Shown here: positions 1 through 7,545 of the stretch, piece after piece
Numbering within the stretch: the first letter of the stretch is position 1
How the letters are laid out: every line of letters begins with the position of its first letter
DNA from: JAENVT01 sp963720775
Lineage (GTDB): Bacteria > Actinomycetota > Acidimicrobiia > Acidimicrobiales > Ilumatobacteraceae
Direction of reading: 5' to 3'
NCBI GenBank assembly: GCA_963720775.1
Contig: CAVRGR010000003.1
Location: forward strand, 310,001 to 374,000
DNA: 64,000 nt
The notes under the pieces: generated by a model
What the model saw: only the letters and a program-made list of their open reading frames with translations
Databases searched by the model: none
What the model was told of the DNA's origin: nothing
Position numbers and translations under genes: made by a program

Positions 1-1
1 G

Positions 2-877
2 CAGATCGTCGATCGCTCACTCGCTGCCGGGGTCACGCTGTTCGATACCGCCGACATCTACGACTTCGGAGTCTCCGAGGAGTTCCTCGGTCGGGCCTTG
101 GTCGGGCGACGCGATCGTGTGGTGTTGGCCACGAAGGTCGGCAACGCCATGAGCGACGACCCGCAGGAACGCGGCCTCTCGGCGCGCTGGATCCGGCAGT
201 CGTGCGACGCCAGCCTGCGCCGGCTGCGCACCGACCATCTCGATCTGTACCAGATGCATCGGCCGGATCCCGAAACCCCGATCGATGAGACGCTGGAGGC
301 GTTCGACGGCCTCGTGCGGGCTGGCAAGGTGCGCGCTGTCGGCACCTCGACGTTCTCGCCGGCACAGCTCGACGAAGCCCGATCGCGGGCCGATCAGCTT
401 GGTGTCACCGTTCCGAGCAGCGAGCAACCGCCGTACTCGATGCTCGTGCGCAAGGCCGAGACCGAGGTGCTGCCGTGGTGCCTCGAGCACGATGTCGGCA
501 CGCTGGTGTGGGCCCCTCTCAACGGTGGATGGCTCACCGGCAAGTACCAATCAGAGTCGGTCGACCAGTCGGCCCGCGCCGCCCGCGAGCCCGACCACTT
601 CGATCATCGCGATCAGGCGATGCGTGCCCGCAAGCGCGATCTGGTCGCCAGGCTCATCGAAGTCGGTCGTGGGGCCGGCCTCACGCTCATTCAGCTGGCG
701 CTCGGTTTCGTCGTGTCCAACCCCGCCGTTTCGACAGCGCTGATCGGCCCGCGCACACCGCAGCAACTCGACTCGTTGCTCGAAGCCGCCGACGTGACGC
801 TTCCTGCCGACGTCTTGTCAGCGATCGACCAGATCGTCCCGCCCGGCCTCACCGTCAACCCCGCCGACAACAGCTGA
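2..877 (+). CDS. Aldo/keto reductase (5'-truncated by window edge)
   Basis: The frame is open from the first complete codon, so the start lies outside the window; 291 residues are visible. The segment GVTLFDTADIYDFG carries the catalytic Asp and Tyr of the aldo/keto reductase TIM barrel, ATKVGNAM carries the catalytic Lys, and LYQMHRPDPETP supplies the His. The C-terminal part SNPAVSTALIGPRTPQQLDS is the NADPH-binding end typical of YajO/AKR11-13-like enzymes. It should reduce an aldehyde or ketone with NADPH in the cytoplasm; the substrate is not inferable. Its 3' end overlaps the convergent transporter gene by 60 bp. The first ATG at 98 is internal and would remove the active-site Asp. Confidence 0.9.
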   Translation, partial: QIVDRSLAAGVTLFDTADIYDFGVSEEFLGRALVGRRDRVVLATKVGNAMSDDPQERGLSARWIRQSCDASLRRLRTDHLDLYQMHRPDPETPIDETLEAFDGLVRAGKVRAVGTSTFSPAQLDEARSRADQLGVTVPSSEQPPYSMLVRKAETEVLPWCLEHDVGTLVWAPLNGGWLTGKYQSESVDQSARAAREPDHFDHRDQAMRARKRDLVARLIEVGRGAGLTLIQLALGFVVSNPAVSTALIGPRTPQQLDSLLEAADVTLPADVLSAIDQIVPPGLTVNPADNS

Positions 878-1840
878 TCCCGGCACGGCGTGATGTGCGA
901 TGGTTCGCGACGACGCGTACACCGTGTGTGCGACGAGGGCTACGAACACTGCGGACCCGCCGATGAGTGCGGGAACCCCTGGGTACTCGTTCATGAAGAT
1001 CCACACCCAGATCGGCCCCATGATGGGTTCGAGCATCGACAGCAGAGCGACCTCGGTGGCGGGCGCGCCGGCTGCGCCGACGCTGAAGATCGCCAGGCCG
1101 ATCCCGAGCTGTGCAAAGCCGAACGTGAGCAGCAGCAGCAGGTCGTGCCGGGTCACATCGAACGGATGAGCGAACGGCAAGGCGACGAGCGCGCCGATGA
1201 CCGCGGCAAGCAGCATGGCCGGTGCCATGGCGATCTCGGAGTGTCGACGGATCATCACCGTGCCGTACCCGAACGCCAACGGGATGGCCAGAGCGACCAG
1301 TGCCCCGGACGTCGAGCCGCCGGCGCCGGGACCCGACACCATGAAGCCGACGCCGGCGACCGTGACACCGATGGCCAACCAGGTGTAGCCGCGAACCCGC
1401 TCGCCGATGATGATCCATGCAAGAACGGCGGCAGCAAGCGGGCTGAGGGCGAAGATCACCAGCACGATCGCCACGCTCGTGCGGGTGAGTGCCACGACCA
1501 TCGCGATCGACGAGGTGGCGAACGCACCGGCCACCGCCAAGCCGGGCCTGCCCATCTTCGCGATGGTCCGAACGGTGCGTGACCGTTCGCGCCAGATGAT
1601 CAACAACAGGATGCTGACGCAGGCCGACAGCGACCGCCAGAACACCGTGGTCCAGGCACGAGGATGGTCGAGACCGCGGATGAACAGCCCACCCGTGCTG
1701 AAGATGAGCGACGAGATGATGAGGAGCAACACCGATGCCGGCGATGCACGAGTCCCTGCGGGGACGAACGAAACAGCGACTCCGCCTTCGCCGGCCACGG
1801 CCGTGACGCTCTCGACATGATGTTCCTCGGCGCCGGCCAT
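818..1840 (-). CDS. DMT/EamA-family transporter
   Basis: The 340-residue protein has about ten hydrophobic segments arranged as two EamA repeats (for example VLLLIISSLIFSTGGLFIRG near the N-terminus and ALLSMLEPIMGPIWVWIFM in the second half). EamA proteins are inner-membrane exporters of small metabolites or amino acids; the substrate is unknown here. The open frame extends upstream to 2020, but those residues are Arg-rich and overlap the divergent LLM gene, so the ATG at 1838-1840 (MAGAEEHHVES) was chosen. It overlaps the aldo/keto reductase tail-to-tail. Confidence 0.85.
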   Translation of the reverse strand: MAGAEEHHVESVTAVAGEGGVAVSFVPAGTRASPASVLLLIISSLIFSTGGLFIRGLDHPRAWTTVFWRSLSACVSILLLIIWRERSRTVRTIAKMGRPGLAVAGAFATSSIAMVVALTRTSVAIVLVIFALSPLAAAVLAWIIIGERVRGYTWLAIGVTVAGVGFMVSGPGAGGSTSGALVALAIPLAFGYGTVMIRRHSEIAMAPAMLLAAVIGALVALPFAHPFDVTRHDLLLLLTFGFAQLGIGLAIFSVGAAGAPATEVALLSMLEPIMGPIWVWIFMNEYPGVPALIGGSAVFVALVAHTVYASSRTIAHHAVPGSAVVGGVDGEAGRDDLVDR

Positions 1841-1881
1841 TCCGGCCAGTCTCTCAGGAACCCATAGGCTGAGGCCCACCC

Positions 1882-2850
1882 ATGCTCCAGATCGCCTGTG
1901 CGCTGCCGCCAACGCCCGAGACTCCCGCCCTCGTCCGGTACGCGGAGCAGCTCGGCTATTCGAGGGCGTGGATCTACGACACGCCGGCACTGCAACTCGA
2001 CGTCTGGATGACGCTCGCACTGGCGGCGGTTCGCACGGAACGGATCGGACTCGGGCCCGGCGTTCTCATCCCGAGCAACCGCCACGTGCTCGTGACTGCG
2101 TCGGCCATCGCCCATCTCGAGTCGCTCGCTGCGGGTCGCACCGCGTATGCGTTCGGCACTGGCTTCACCGGCCGCCATGCCCTCGGTCAACGCCCGCTGC
2201 GATGGGAAGAGGTCGCGTCGTACGTGCGGGCCCTGCGCACGTTGCTGGCCGGCGAGCGTGTGGAAGTCGATGGGGTGATGGTCGCCATGCTGCACGGCCC
2301 GCGCCAGGCGCCGTCGCGTCCGATCGTGCCGCCTTTCCTGCTCGGAGCGAGCGGTTCGAAGGGTGAGTCCACGGCACGTGAGCTCGGCACCGGAGTGATC
2401 AGCTCGACTCCCGTCGCCGGTTTCGCCTGCTCGGTGTGGCTCACGATGGGCAGTGTGCTCGCTGATGGCGAAGACATCGACAGCCCGCGTGTGCTGAATG
2501 CGGCCGGACCCGGGGCAGCCATGGCCTACCACTCCGCCTACCAACGTCGGCGACCGGCCTTCGATGCGCTGCCGGGATCGGCGATGTGGCGCGAGTCGAT
2601 CGAGGCGGTCGATCCGTCAGTTCGTCACCTCGAGCTGCACCGCGGTCACTTGACAGAGCTCAACCGTCACGATCAGAAGGTGATGACCGGATCGATCGCT
2701 GTCGAGCTGACTCGCAGTGGAACAGCGGCCCATTGGAAAGGTCGACTGAAGGCAGCCGAGCAGGCGGGTGCGACCGAGGTGGCCTTTCAGCCCGCCGGAG
2801 ACGATCCACGACGCGAGCTGAGCGCGTTCATGGATGCCGCTGTGGGCTGA
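1882..2850 (+). CDS. LLM-class flavin-dependent oxidoreductase
   Basis: The 322-residue protein is a luciferase-like TIM barrel. Visible family features are the first strand MLQIACALPPTPET, the segment IGLGPGVLIPSNRHVLVTASAIAHLESLAAGR typical of F420- or FMN-dependent members (quoted here only as the region near residues 56-86), and the AYAFGTGFTGR strand. It probably oxidises or reduces an unknown organic substrate using F420 or FMN; Acidimicrobiia carry many such paralogues. A TAGGCT box at 1865-1870 lies 11 nt before the ATG, so a very short leader is likely. Divergent from the EamA gene, with 41 bp between starts. Confidence 0.85.
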   Translation: MLQIACALPPTPETPALVRYAEQLGYSRAWIYDTPALQLDVWMTLALAAVRTERIGLGPGVLIPSNRHVLVTASAIAHLESLAAGRTAYAFGTGFTGRHALGQRPLRWEEVASYVRALRTLLAGERVEVDGVMVAMLHGPRQAPSRPIVPPFLLGASGSKGESTARELGTGVISSTPVAGFACSVWLTMGSVLADGEDIDSPRVLNAAGPGAAMAYHSAYQRRRPAFDALPGSAMWRESIEAVDPSVRHLELHRGHLTELNRHDQKVMTGSIAVELTRSGTAAHWKGRLKAAEQAGATEVAFQPAGDDPRRELSAFMDAAVG

Positions 2851-2859
2851 TCCGGCCCG

Positions 2860-3777
2860 TCAGTCGATTCCGACCGACGCAGCCCGATCGAGCACGGTCT
2901 GGAAGATGCGCGCCGTCGCCGCGTCGATCATCCGGCCGTCGACGCTCGCAGCACCTGAGCCCGCCGCCTCGGCGTCGCGCACGGCCGCGATCACGCGCCT
3001 CGCCTCGGCGACCTCGTCAGCGGTGGGGGAGAAGACTTCGTTGGCCACGGCGATCTGACTCGGATGGATCGCCCACTTGCCGACTGCACCCAGCGTTGCC
3101 GCCCACGTGGCTTCGGTGCGGTAGCCATCGAGATCTCGGAAGTCGGCGTTGGGGCCATCGATTGCGTCGAGGCGGTTCGCGCGCGCTGCCACGATCATCC
3201 GGTTGCGGGCGTAGTGCCACATGTCGCCCGGGTAGTGGGCAGTGGTTGCGCCCACGTGCCCGCTGCGGATGCCCTGACTCGCCGAGAGATCGCCGACGCC
3301 GAGGATCAACGCCTCCAGCCGGGCGCAACACCCGGCGATCTCCTCGACGCGAGCCAACGCCTCGGTTTCTTCGATGAGTACCTCCAATCCGATGCGACCC
3401 ACGGTCAACCCGAGCTTGGCCTCTAGTTGGGTGAGCAGCGTGTCGACGAACCACACGTCGCGTGGCGCCTTGACCTTTGGGATGATGACCACGTCGATCG
3501 CCGCGCCCGCACCGGTGACGACCTCGATGAGATCGTCGTGGCACCACACGGTGTCGGGTCCGTTGATGCGCACCGCCCTGGTCTTCGCGCCCCAATCCAA
3601 GCGATCGAGCGCGCCGACGATCGCACCTCGCGCGGCGACTTTCGCGTTCGGCGCCACCGCATCTTCGAGGTCGAGGAACACGAGATCCGCGTCGCTGCTT
3701 GCTGCCTTCTCGATCATCTTGTCGCTCGAGCCGGGGGTCGACAGCTCGGAGCGGCGCAGGCGGATGGGACGGGTCAT
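2860..3777 (-). CDS. HpcH/HpaI (CitE-like) aldolase/lyase
   Basis: The 305-residue protein starts MTRPIRLRRSELSTPG and contains the CitE landmarks SELSTPGSSDKMIEKA, DLVFLDLEDAVAP (metal-binding Asp and Glu) and VRINGPDT. This family cleaves citryl-CoA, malyl-CoA or citramalyl-CoA type thioesters. The ATG at 3775-3777 is preceded by AAGGAG at the right distance; the longer open frame to 3831 runs into the upstream SDR. It sits last in a minus-strand cluster with MaoC hydratases and an SDR, so a beta-hydroxyacyl-CoA lyase role is reasonable; the exact substrate is inference. Confidence 0.88.
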   Translation of the reverse strand: MTRPIRLRRSELSTPGSSDKMIEKAASSDADLVFLDLEDAVAPNAKVAARGAIVGALDRLDWGAKTRAVRINGPDTVWCHDDLIEVVTGAGAAIDVVIIPKVKAPRDVWFVDTLLTQLEAKLGLTVGRIGLEVLIEETEALARVEEIAGCCARLEALILGVGDLSASQGIRSGHVGATTAHYPGDMWHYARNRMIVAARANRLDAIDGPNADFRDLDGYRTEATWAATLGAVGKWAIHPSQIAVANEVFSPTADEVAEARRVIAAVRDAEAAGSGAASVDGRMIDAATARIFQTVLDRAASVGID

Positions 3778-3794
3778 GTCGAGCTCCTTCGGTT

Positions 3795-4556
3795 TCAGGC
3801 CAGGCTTCGACCACCGTCGACGACGAGGCACTCACCGGTGATGAATGCGGCGTCGTCCGACGCTAGGAATGCGACAGCGTTGGCAACGTCGGACGGCTCA
3901 CAGAGCCGGCCCAAGGGGATGCCGGCGCGCATTGCCTCCGCCGCGTCGGGAGGCAAGCGCTCGCCGAAGGCGTTGACGAAGAAGGGCGTGTCGGCTGCAA
4001 CGGGAAGGATCGCGTTGACGCGAATCGTCGGCGCGAGCTCGAGAGCCAGGTTGCGGGTGAACGCGGCAACCGACGCCTTCGACGCGCTGTACACGGTGTT
4101 GCCGGGCCGATGGGCGATGGCGGCAACCGACGACAGGTTGACGATCGAGCCGCCACCGCTGCGCCGCAGAGCCCAAATGGCGTGCTTCGAGCACAAGTAC
4201 GTGCCTTTCACGTTGACGTCGAATACGAGGTTGTAGGCGTCGTCGGGCATGTCTTCGAGCGGTGACGGGCGGTGGGTGAGACCGGCGTTGTTGACGAGTA
4301 CGTCGATCCCGCCGAAGCGCTGCTCGGCAAACGCCATGGCTTCCGCTGCCGAGTCGGCATCGGTCACGTCGAGCCGGCACGACGCCACCTTTCCACCCAG
4401 CGTCGACGCCACGTTCTCGGCGGCGTCGGCGTCGAGATCGGCGAGCACCACGTAAGCGCCTTCGCCGGTGAGATGCCGGCCTAGCTCGGCGCCGAATGCC
4501 CCGGCGCCTCCCGTTATCACGACGACCTTGTCGTCGAACCTGCCCGGATGGATCAT
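3795..4556 (-). CDS. SDR-family NAD(P)-dependent oxidoreductase
   Basis: The 253-residue classical short-chain dehydrogenase has the cofactor motif TGGAGAFG near residue 15, VNNAGLTHRP, the catalytic Ser in NLSSVAAI, Tyr-Lys in TVYSASK, and the C-terminal FITGECLVVDGGRSL. It should oxidise a secondary alcohol or reduce a ketone, possibly a CoA-bound intermediate given its neighbours. The start ATG (4554-4556) has the strong ribosome-binding site AAGGAGGTGACG and overlaps the TetR stop as ATGA, implying translational coupling. Confidence 0.92.
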   Translation of the reverse strand: MIHPGRFDDKVVVITGGAGAFGAELGRHLTGEGAYVVLADLDADAAENVASTLGGKVASCRLDVTDADSAAEAMAFAEQRFGGIDVLVNNAGLTHRPSPLEDMPDDAYNLVFDVNVKGTYLCSKHAIWALRRSGGGSIVNLSSVAAIAHRPGNTVYSASKASVAAFTRNLALELAPTIRVNAILPVAADTPFFVNAFGERLPPDAAEAMRAGIPLGRLCEPSDVANAVAFLASDDAAFITGECLVVDGGRSLA

Positions 4557-5170
4557 GACGTCACCTCCTTGGCGCGCAAGCGCCGATCGACCGAGTTGAT
4601 CAGATGCGCGAGCAGCGCGGCCGGATCGATTGCGCCCGGATCGAGCAGCCACTGGTATCCGATGCCCCTGAGGGCGCCGACGATGGCTGCACCTTCCGCC
4701 TTCGCGTTGGTCCCGGCGACGACCGAGCCGTCACGCAGCCCGCGCCTGACGAACGCCGCCATGTCGGACCGCATGGTGCGATGGAAGTCGACGAAGTGGG
4801 CGCGCAACTCGGGGACCGGACCGAGGGCCTCGAACTGCAGGGCGTACAGCCGCCGCAGCGCGTCGGGTTCGCGCTTCGACTGACGTCGGATCGCCTCGAG
4901 GGTGATCAGCAGACCATCGAGGCCGCTCTTCCCGACGGTGAGCGGCTGCACGTTGCGTATGTTCCAAGACGTCGAGATCCGATCGACGAGCGCGTCGAGC
5001 AGATCTCGCTTCGAACCGAACCGTGCCGTGACCAAGCCGCGGCTGTAGCCGGCGCGGGTCCCCACCGCGGCGAGCGTCATTGCCCCGTACCCACCCTCGC
5101 CGATCAGTTCCGCCGCGGCGTCGAGCAATCGCCGAGTCGACAGATCGGACCGCTCCGCTTGACGGCTCAC
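4553..5170 (-). CDS. TetR-family transcriptional regulator
   Basis: The 205-residue protein has an N-terminal TetR helix-turn-helix (TRRLLDAAAELIGEGGYGAM, then AGYSRGLVTARFGSKRDLLD) and a helical ligand-binding C-terminal half. The start is the GTG at 5168-5170, whose GTGA overlaps the stop of the upstream MaoC gene; the very long open frame reaching 5878 is antisense-like noise. It lies inside the operon it probably controls, and an inverted repeat of TetR type occurs in the divergent promoter region at 6169-6190. Confidence 0.9.
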   Translation of the reverse strand: MSRQAERSDLSTRRLLDAAAELIGEGGYGAMTLAAVGTRAGYSRGLVTARFGSKRDLLDALVDRISTSWNIRNVQPLTVGKSGLDGLLITLEAIRRQSKREPDALRRLYALQFEALGPVPELRAHFVDFHRTMRSDMAAFVRRGLRDGSVVAGTNAKAEGAAIVGALRGIGYQWLLDPGAIDPAALLAHLINSVDRRLRAKEVTS

Positions 5171-5664
5171 AGCTCGACGGCCCAGTGCGAACGTCGTTTG
5201 AGCAGCGCCGTGCGATTGCCTTCGAACACGACACGGTCGTCGTCGAGCAACCCCCAGTGGTGGAACTCGACGACTCCGGCGTCGGCGCGCTCGGGGGAGG
5301 GACGGCAGTCGACGATCTCGGTGTACGCGTAGATGGTGTCGCCGACGTGCACGGGGCCGCTGAACCGCAGTCCGCTGCAGCCCAACTCGGCGAGCGCTTG
5401 TTCCGCCGTGTCCTGACTGGCCAGTCCGAAGACCAACGAGGCGGTGACCAGCCCGAACACGATGCGCCCCGCGCCGAGGGGGCTGTGGCGCATGGCGAAC
5501 TCGTTCCAATGGCCCTCGGCCGTGTTCATCACCAGCTTGGTGATGAGGTTGTTCTCGACATCGCTGATCGTCGCGCCACGCCGGTGGCGCAGGCGCTGGC
5601 CGGGTGCAAAGTCCTCGAAGTAGCCGCGATCGTCGACCAATGCCGACCCGTTCGCACTGCTCAT
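5167..5664 (-). CDS. MaoC-family dehydratase (first of two)
   Basis: The 165-residue protein begins with the typical MaoC N-terminus GYFEDFAPGQRLRHRRGATISDV in residues 14-36 and shows the hotdog-fold segments NEFAMRHSPLGAGRIVFG and GPVHVGDTIYAYTEI. MaoC proteins hydrate or dehydrate enoyl-CoA thioesters. It follows a second MaoC gene with a 4-bp overlap and precedes tetR with another 4-bp overlap. Two adjacent single-domain MaoC proteins often form a heterodimeric hydratase, which is inferred here. The catalytic Asp/His pair is not obvious in the canonical form, so one partner could be structural. Confidence 0.85.
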   Translation of the reverse strand: MSSANGSALVDDRGYFEDFAPGQRLRHRRGATISDVENNLITKLVMNTAEGHWNEFAMRHSPLGAGRIVFGLVTASLVFGLASQDTAEQALAELGCSGLRFSGPVHVGDTIYAYTEIVDCRPSPERADAGVVEFHHWGLLDDDRVVFEGNRTALLKRRSHWAVEL

Positions 5665-6149
5665 GGCAGCGGCCTTGCGGCGACGAGATTCGTTCGGACG
5701 AAGTCGACGACACTCTCGCTGCGCTGGTTGGACGCCTCGGTGTGCCAGCTGACGATCCCGCCGGGCCGGCTGTTCGAGGGGCGAGTCGCCACGACGGTGG
5801 AGCGGGCGACCAATGTGTCACCCGGATACATGGGTCGATGGAACGTACACTCCTCGAGGCCGAGGAAGGCGCCGCCACCCTCGCTGAGGTCTTCGGCAGA
5901 AAGACCGACGACCGTGCACACGATGAGCATCGGATGGATGGCTACGTCTGGATGGCCGTGCGACTCGGCGTAGGGCACGTTGAGGTACAGCGGCAGCCAG
6001 CAGCACATCGAGGTCGAGAACACCGTGTTGTCTGCCGCTGTGATGGTACGACCCCAGTGGTGATGGAAGACCTGGCCGACTTCAAAGTCTTCGAAGTACC
6101 GGCCGCGCTTCACCTCGGAGAACGAGCTCCGGTCGAACGGCGACGTCAT
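5661..6149 (-). CDS. MaoC-family dehydratase (second of two)
   Basis: The 162-residue hotdog protein has GRYFEDFEVGQVFHHHWGRT near residue 16, TAADNTVFST, and HRPMYPGDTLVARS. It is homologous to the adjacent 5167-5664 product. It is the first gene of the minus-strand set MaoC-MaoC-TetR-SDR-CitE, whose members overlap or almost touch, so they are probably cotranscribed from the divergent promoter region at 6150-6214. A hydratase acting on a branched or dicarboxylic enoyl-CoA that feeds the CitE lyase is a plausible pathway step, as in itaconyl-CoA or mesaconyl-CoA metabolism; this is inference. Confidence 0.86.
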   Translation of the reverse strand: MTSPFDRSSFSEVKRGRYFEDFEVGQVFHHHWGRTITAADNTVFSTSMCCWLPLYLNVPYAESHGHPDVAIHPMLIVCTVVGLSAEDLSEGGGAFLGLEECTFHRPMYPGDTLVARSTVVATRPSNSRPGGIVSWHTEASNQRSESVVDFVRTNLVAARPLP

Positions 6150-6168
6150 CGATCGGCACGATAGATGA

Positions 6169-6190
6169 TTACTTGTTGGTTGACAAGCAA
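6169..6190. promoter_or_regulatory. Inverted repeat, putative TetR operator over -35 box
   Basis: The arms TTACTTGT (6169-6176) and ACAAGCAA (6183-6190) match as an inverted repeat at 7 of 8 positions around a 6-nt spacer. The right half overlaps a consensus -35 box TTGACA at 6180-6185 that serves the acyl-CoA dehydrogenase. The location between the divergent dehydrogenase and the MaoC-TetR operon fits repression by the TetR protein at 4553-5170. Confidence 0.55.
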
Positions 6191-6208
6191 ATGCTAGCGA
6201 CCGACAAT
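6180..6208 (+). promoter_or_regulatory. Promoter of acyl-CoA dehydrogenase (leaderless)
   Basis: TTGACA at 6180-6185 and GACAAT at 6203-6208 are separated by 17 bp. The ATG of the next gene lies 6 nt after the -10 box, at the expected transcription start, so the mRNA is probably leaderless. Confidence 0.55.
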
Positions 6209-6214
6209 GGCTCT

Positions 6215-7429
6215 ATGTCTCTCCTCCCTCCGGCGCCGGCAACGCTGCCGACCGCCTACGCCACCGTCGAGCGCTTGGCCATGCGCGATGCCGTACGCAC
6301 GCTGGCAATGCGGGAGGTGCTGCCGATCGCCAACGAGCTCGATCCACTGCATGGCGAGATACCGCGACATCTCGTCGCGACCATGGCCGACATGGGCCTG
6401 TTCGGAATACTCGTTCCGGCAAGTTATGGAGGCCTGGGACTGGGACTCGTCGAGTACTGCATGGTCACCGAGGAGCTCGCTCGGGCCTGGATGAGCGTGG
6501 CCAGCATCATCGCGCGCGGCAATGGTTTGATCGCCGGGTTCAGCGCCGACCAGCGTGCCGCGATCCTCCCGAGGGTCGCGCGCGGCGAGTATCTCGGTGC
6601 CTTCGCGCTCAGCGAGCCCGATGCCGGCTCCGACATCGCCTCCATCCGCACACGAGCCGAACGTGACGGGGACGAGTGGGTGATCACCGGACAGAAGATG
6701 TGGTGCACCTACGCCGATCAGGCCGACTACCTCGTGGTCGTCGCCCGCACCACCCCCTACGATCCCGCCCACCGGCACGCGGGAATTCGTCGCTTCTACG
6801 TACCAAAGGAGCGCGGCAGCTTTCCGCTCGGGATGACAGGCACACCGATTCGCAAGATCGGATACTTCGGCTGGCAGACGTGGGAGTTGTCGATCGACGG
6901 CCTCCGTGTTCCTGCCGAGAACCTGCTGGCTCGCGAGGACGTGTCGGCCGACGATTCCGAAGGGTTTCGCGAGGTGTCGCGAACACTGTCCGTCGCCCGT
7001 GTGCACACTGCAGCTCGGGCGATCGGGTTGGCGCGTGGAGCGTTGGAGGACTCGGTTTCGTACTGCCAGCAACGACGTCAGTTCGACCGGCCGATCGGCG
7101 ACTTCCAGGCCATTCGTTTCAAGATCGCCCACATGGCTGCGGAGATCGACGCCTGCCGGGCGTTCATGTACCAGGTCGCTGCCGACGCGGACAGTGGGAT
7201 GGTTGTCGATCACCAGGCCTCGATGCTCAAGTACGTCGCAACCGAGATGGCGGAGCGGGTGACGAGCGAAGGGATCCAGATCCACGGCGGTGCCGGCTAC
7301 ACGACCGACTTCGCCGTCGAGCGGCACTGGCGTGACGCCCGCCTGACCAAGATCTTCGAGGGCACGTCGGAGATCCAACTGCGCATCATCTCCGACCGCT
7401 ACCTCCCACGCCCCGCCTCCCCCGTGTAG
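6215..7429 (+). CDS. Acyl-CoA dehydrogenase family protein
   Basis: The 404-residue flavoprotein has the standard three-part fold. It shows ALSEPDAGSDIASIRTRAE (FAD/substrate loop), WVITGQKMWCTYADQADYLVVV in the beta domain, QQRRQFDRPIGDFQAIRFKI and the C-terminal IFEGTSEIQLRII with the catalytic-region Glu. It should introduce an alpha-beta double bond into an acyl-CoA and pass electrons to ETF. The ATG at 6215 was preferred over the upstream in-frame 6173 because a promoter occupies 6180-6208. It diverges from the MaoC operon and likely acts in the same pathway. Confidence 0.93.
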   Translation: MSLLPPAPATLPTAYATVERLAMRDAVRTLAMREVLPIANELDPLHGEIPRHLVATMADMGLFGILVPASYGGLGLGLVEYCMVTEELARAWMSVASIIARGNGLIAGFSADQRAAILPRVARGEYLGAFALSEPDAGSDIASIRTRAERDGDEWVITGQKMWCTYADQADYLVVVARTTPYDPAHRHAGIRRFYVPKERGSFPLGMTGTPIRKIGYFGWQTWELSIDGLRVPAENLLAREDVSADDSEGFREVSRTLSVARVHTAARAIGLARGALEDSVSYCQQRRQFDRPIGDFQAIRFKIAHMAAEIDACRAFMYQVAADADSGMVVDHQASMLKYVATEMAERVTSEGIQIHGGAGYTTDFAVERHWRDARLTKIFEGTSEIQLRIISDRYLPRPASPV

Positions 7430-7434
7430 CCCCC

Positions 7435-7479
7435 TGTGGAGTGTTTCGCGCTCGGCCGGGTGCCACGAAGCACTCCACA
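7435..7479. repeat. Interspersed palindromic repeat, copy 1
   Basis: TGTGGAGTGTTTCG (7435-7448) pairs with CGAAGCACTCCACA (7466-7479), 13 of 14 matching, around a GC-rich loop containing CTCGGCCGGG. It lies 5 nt after the acyl-CoA dehydrogenase stop, between convergent genes. Two other copies are at 7486-7532 and 39011-39057. The hairpin could act as a bidirectional terminator. Confidence 0.75.
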
Positions 7480-7485
7480 GCCGAG

Positions 7486-7532
7486 GTGTGGAGTGTCTCG
7501 CGCCCGGCCGGGTACCTTGAAACACTCCACAC
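7486..7532. repeat. Interspersed palindromic repeat, copy 2
   Basis: GTGTGGAGTGTCTCG at the left pairs with GAAACACTCCACAC at the right around a loop containing CCCGGCCGGGTACC. It is a tandem, diverged second copy of the 7435-7479 element, ending 13 bp before the stop of the minus-strand CoA ligase. Confidence 0.75.
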
Positions 7533-7545
7533 GGAGCCGGGGTGG

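Noticed and set aside
7435..7532. Two adjacent repeats as a possible CRISPR array.
   Set aside because: Only two units exist, they are imperfect palindromes with an identical loop theme and no spacers, and there are no cas genes; a third copy lies elsewhere.
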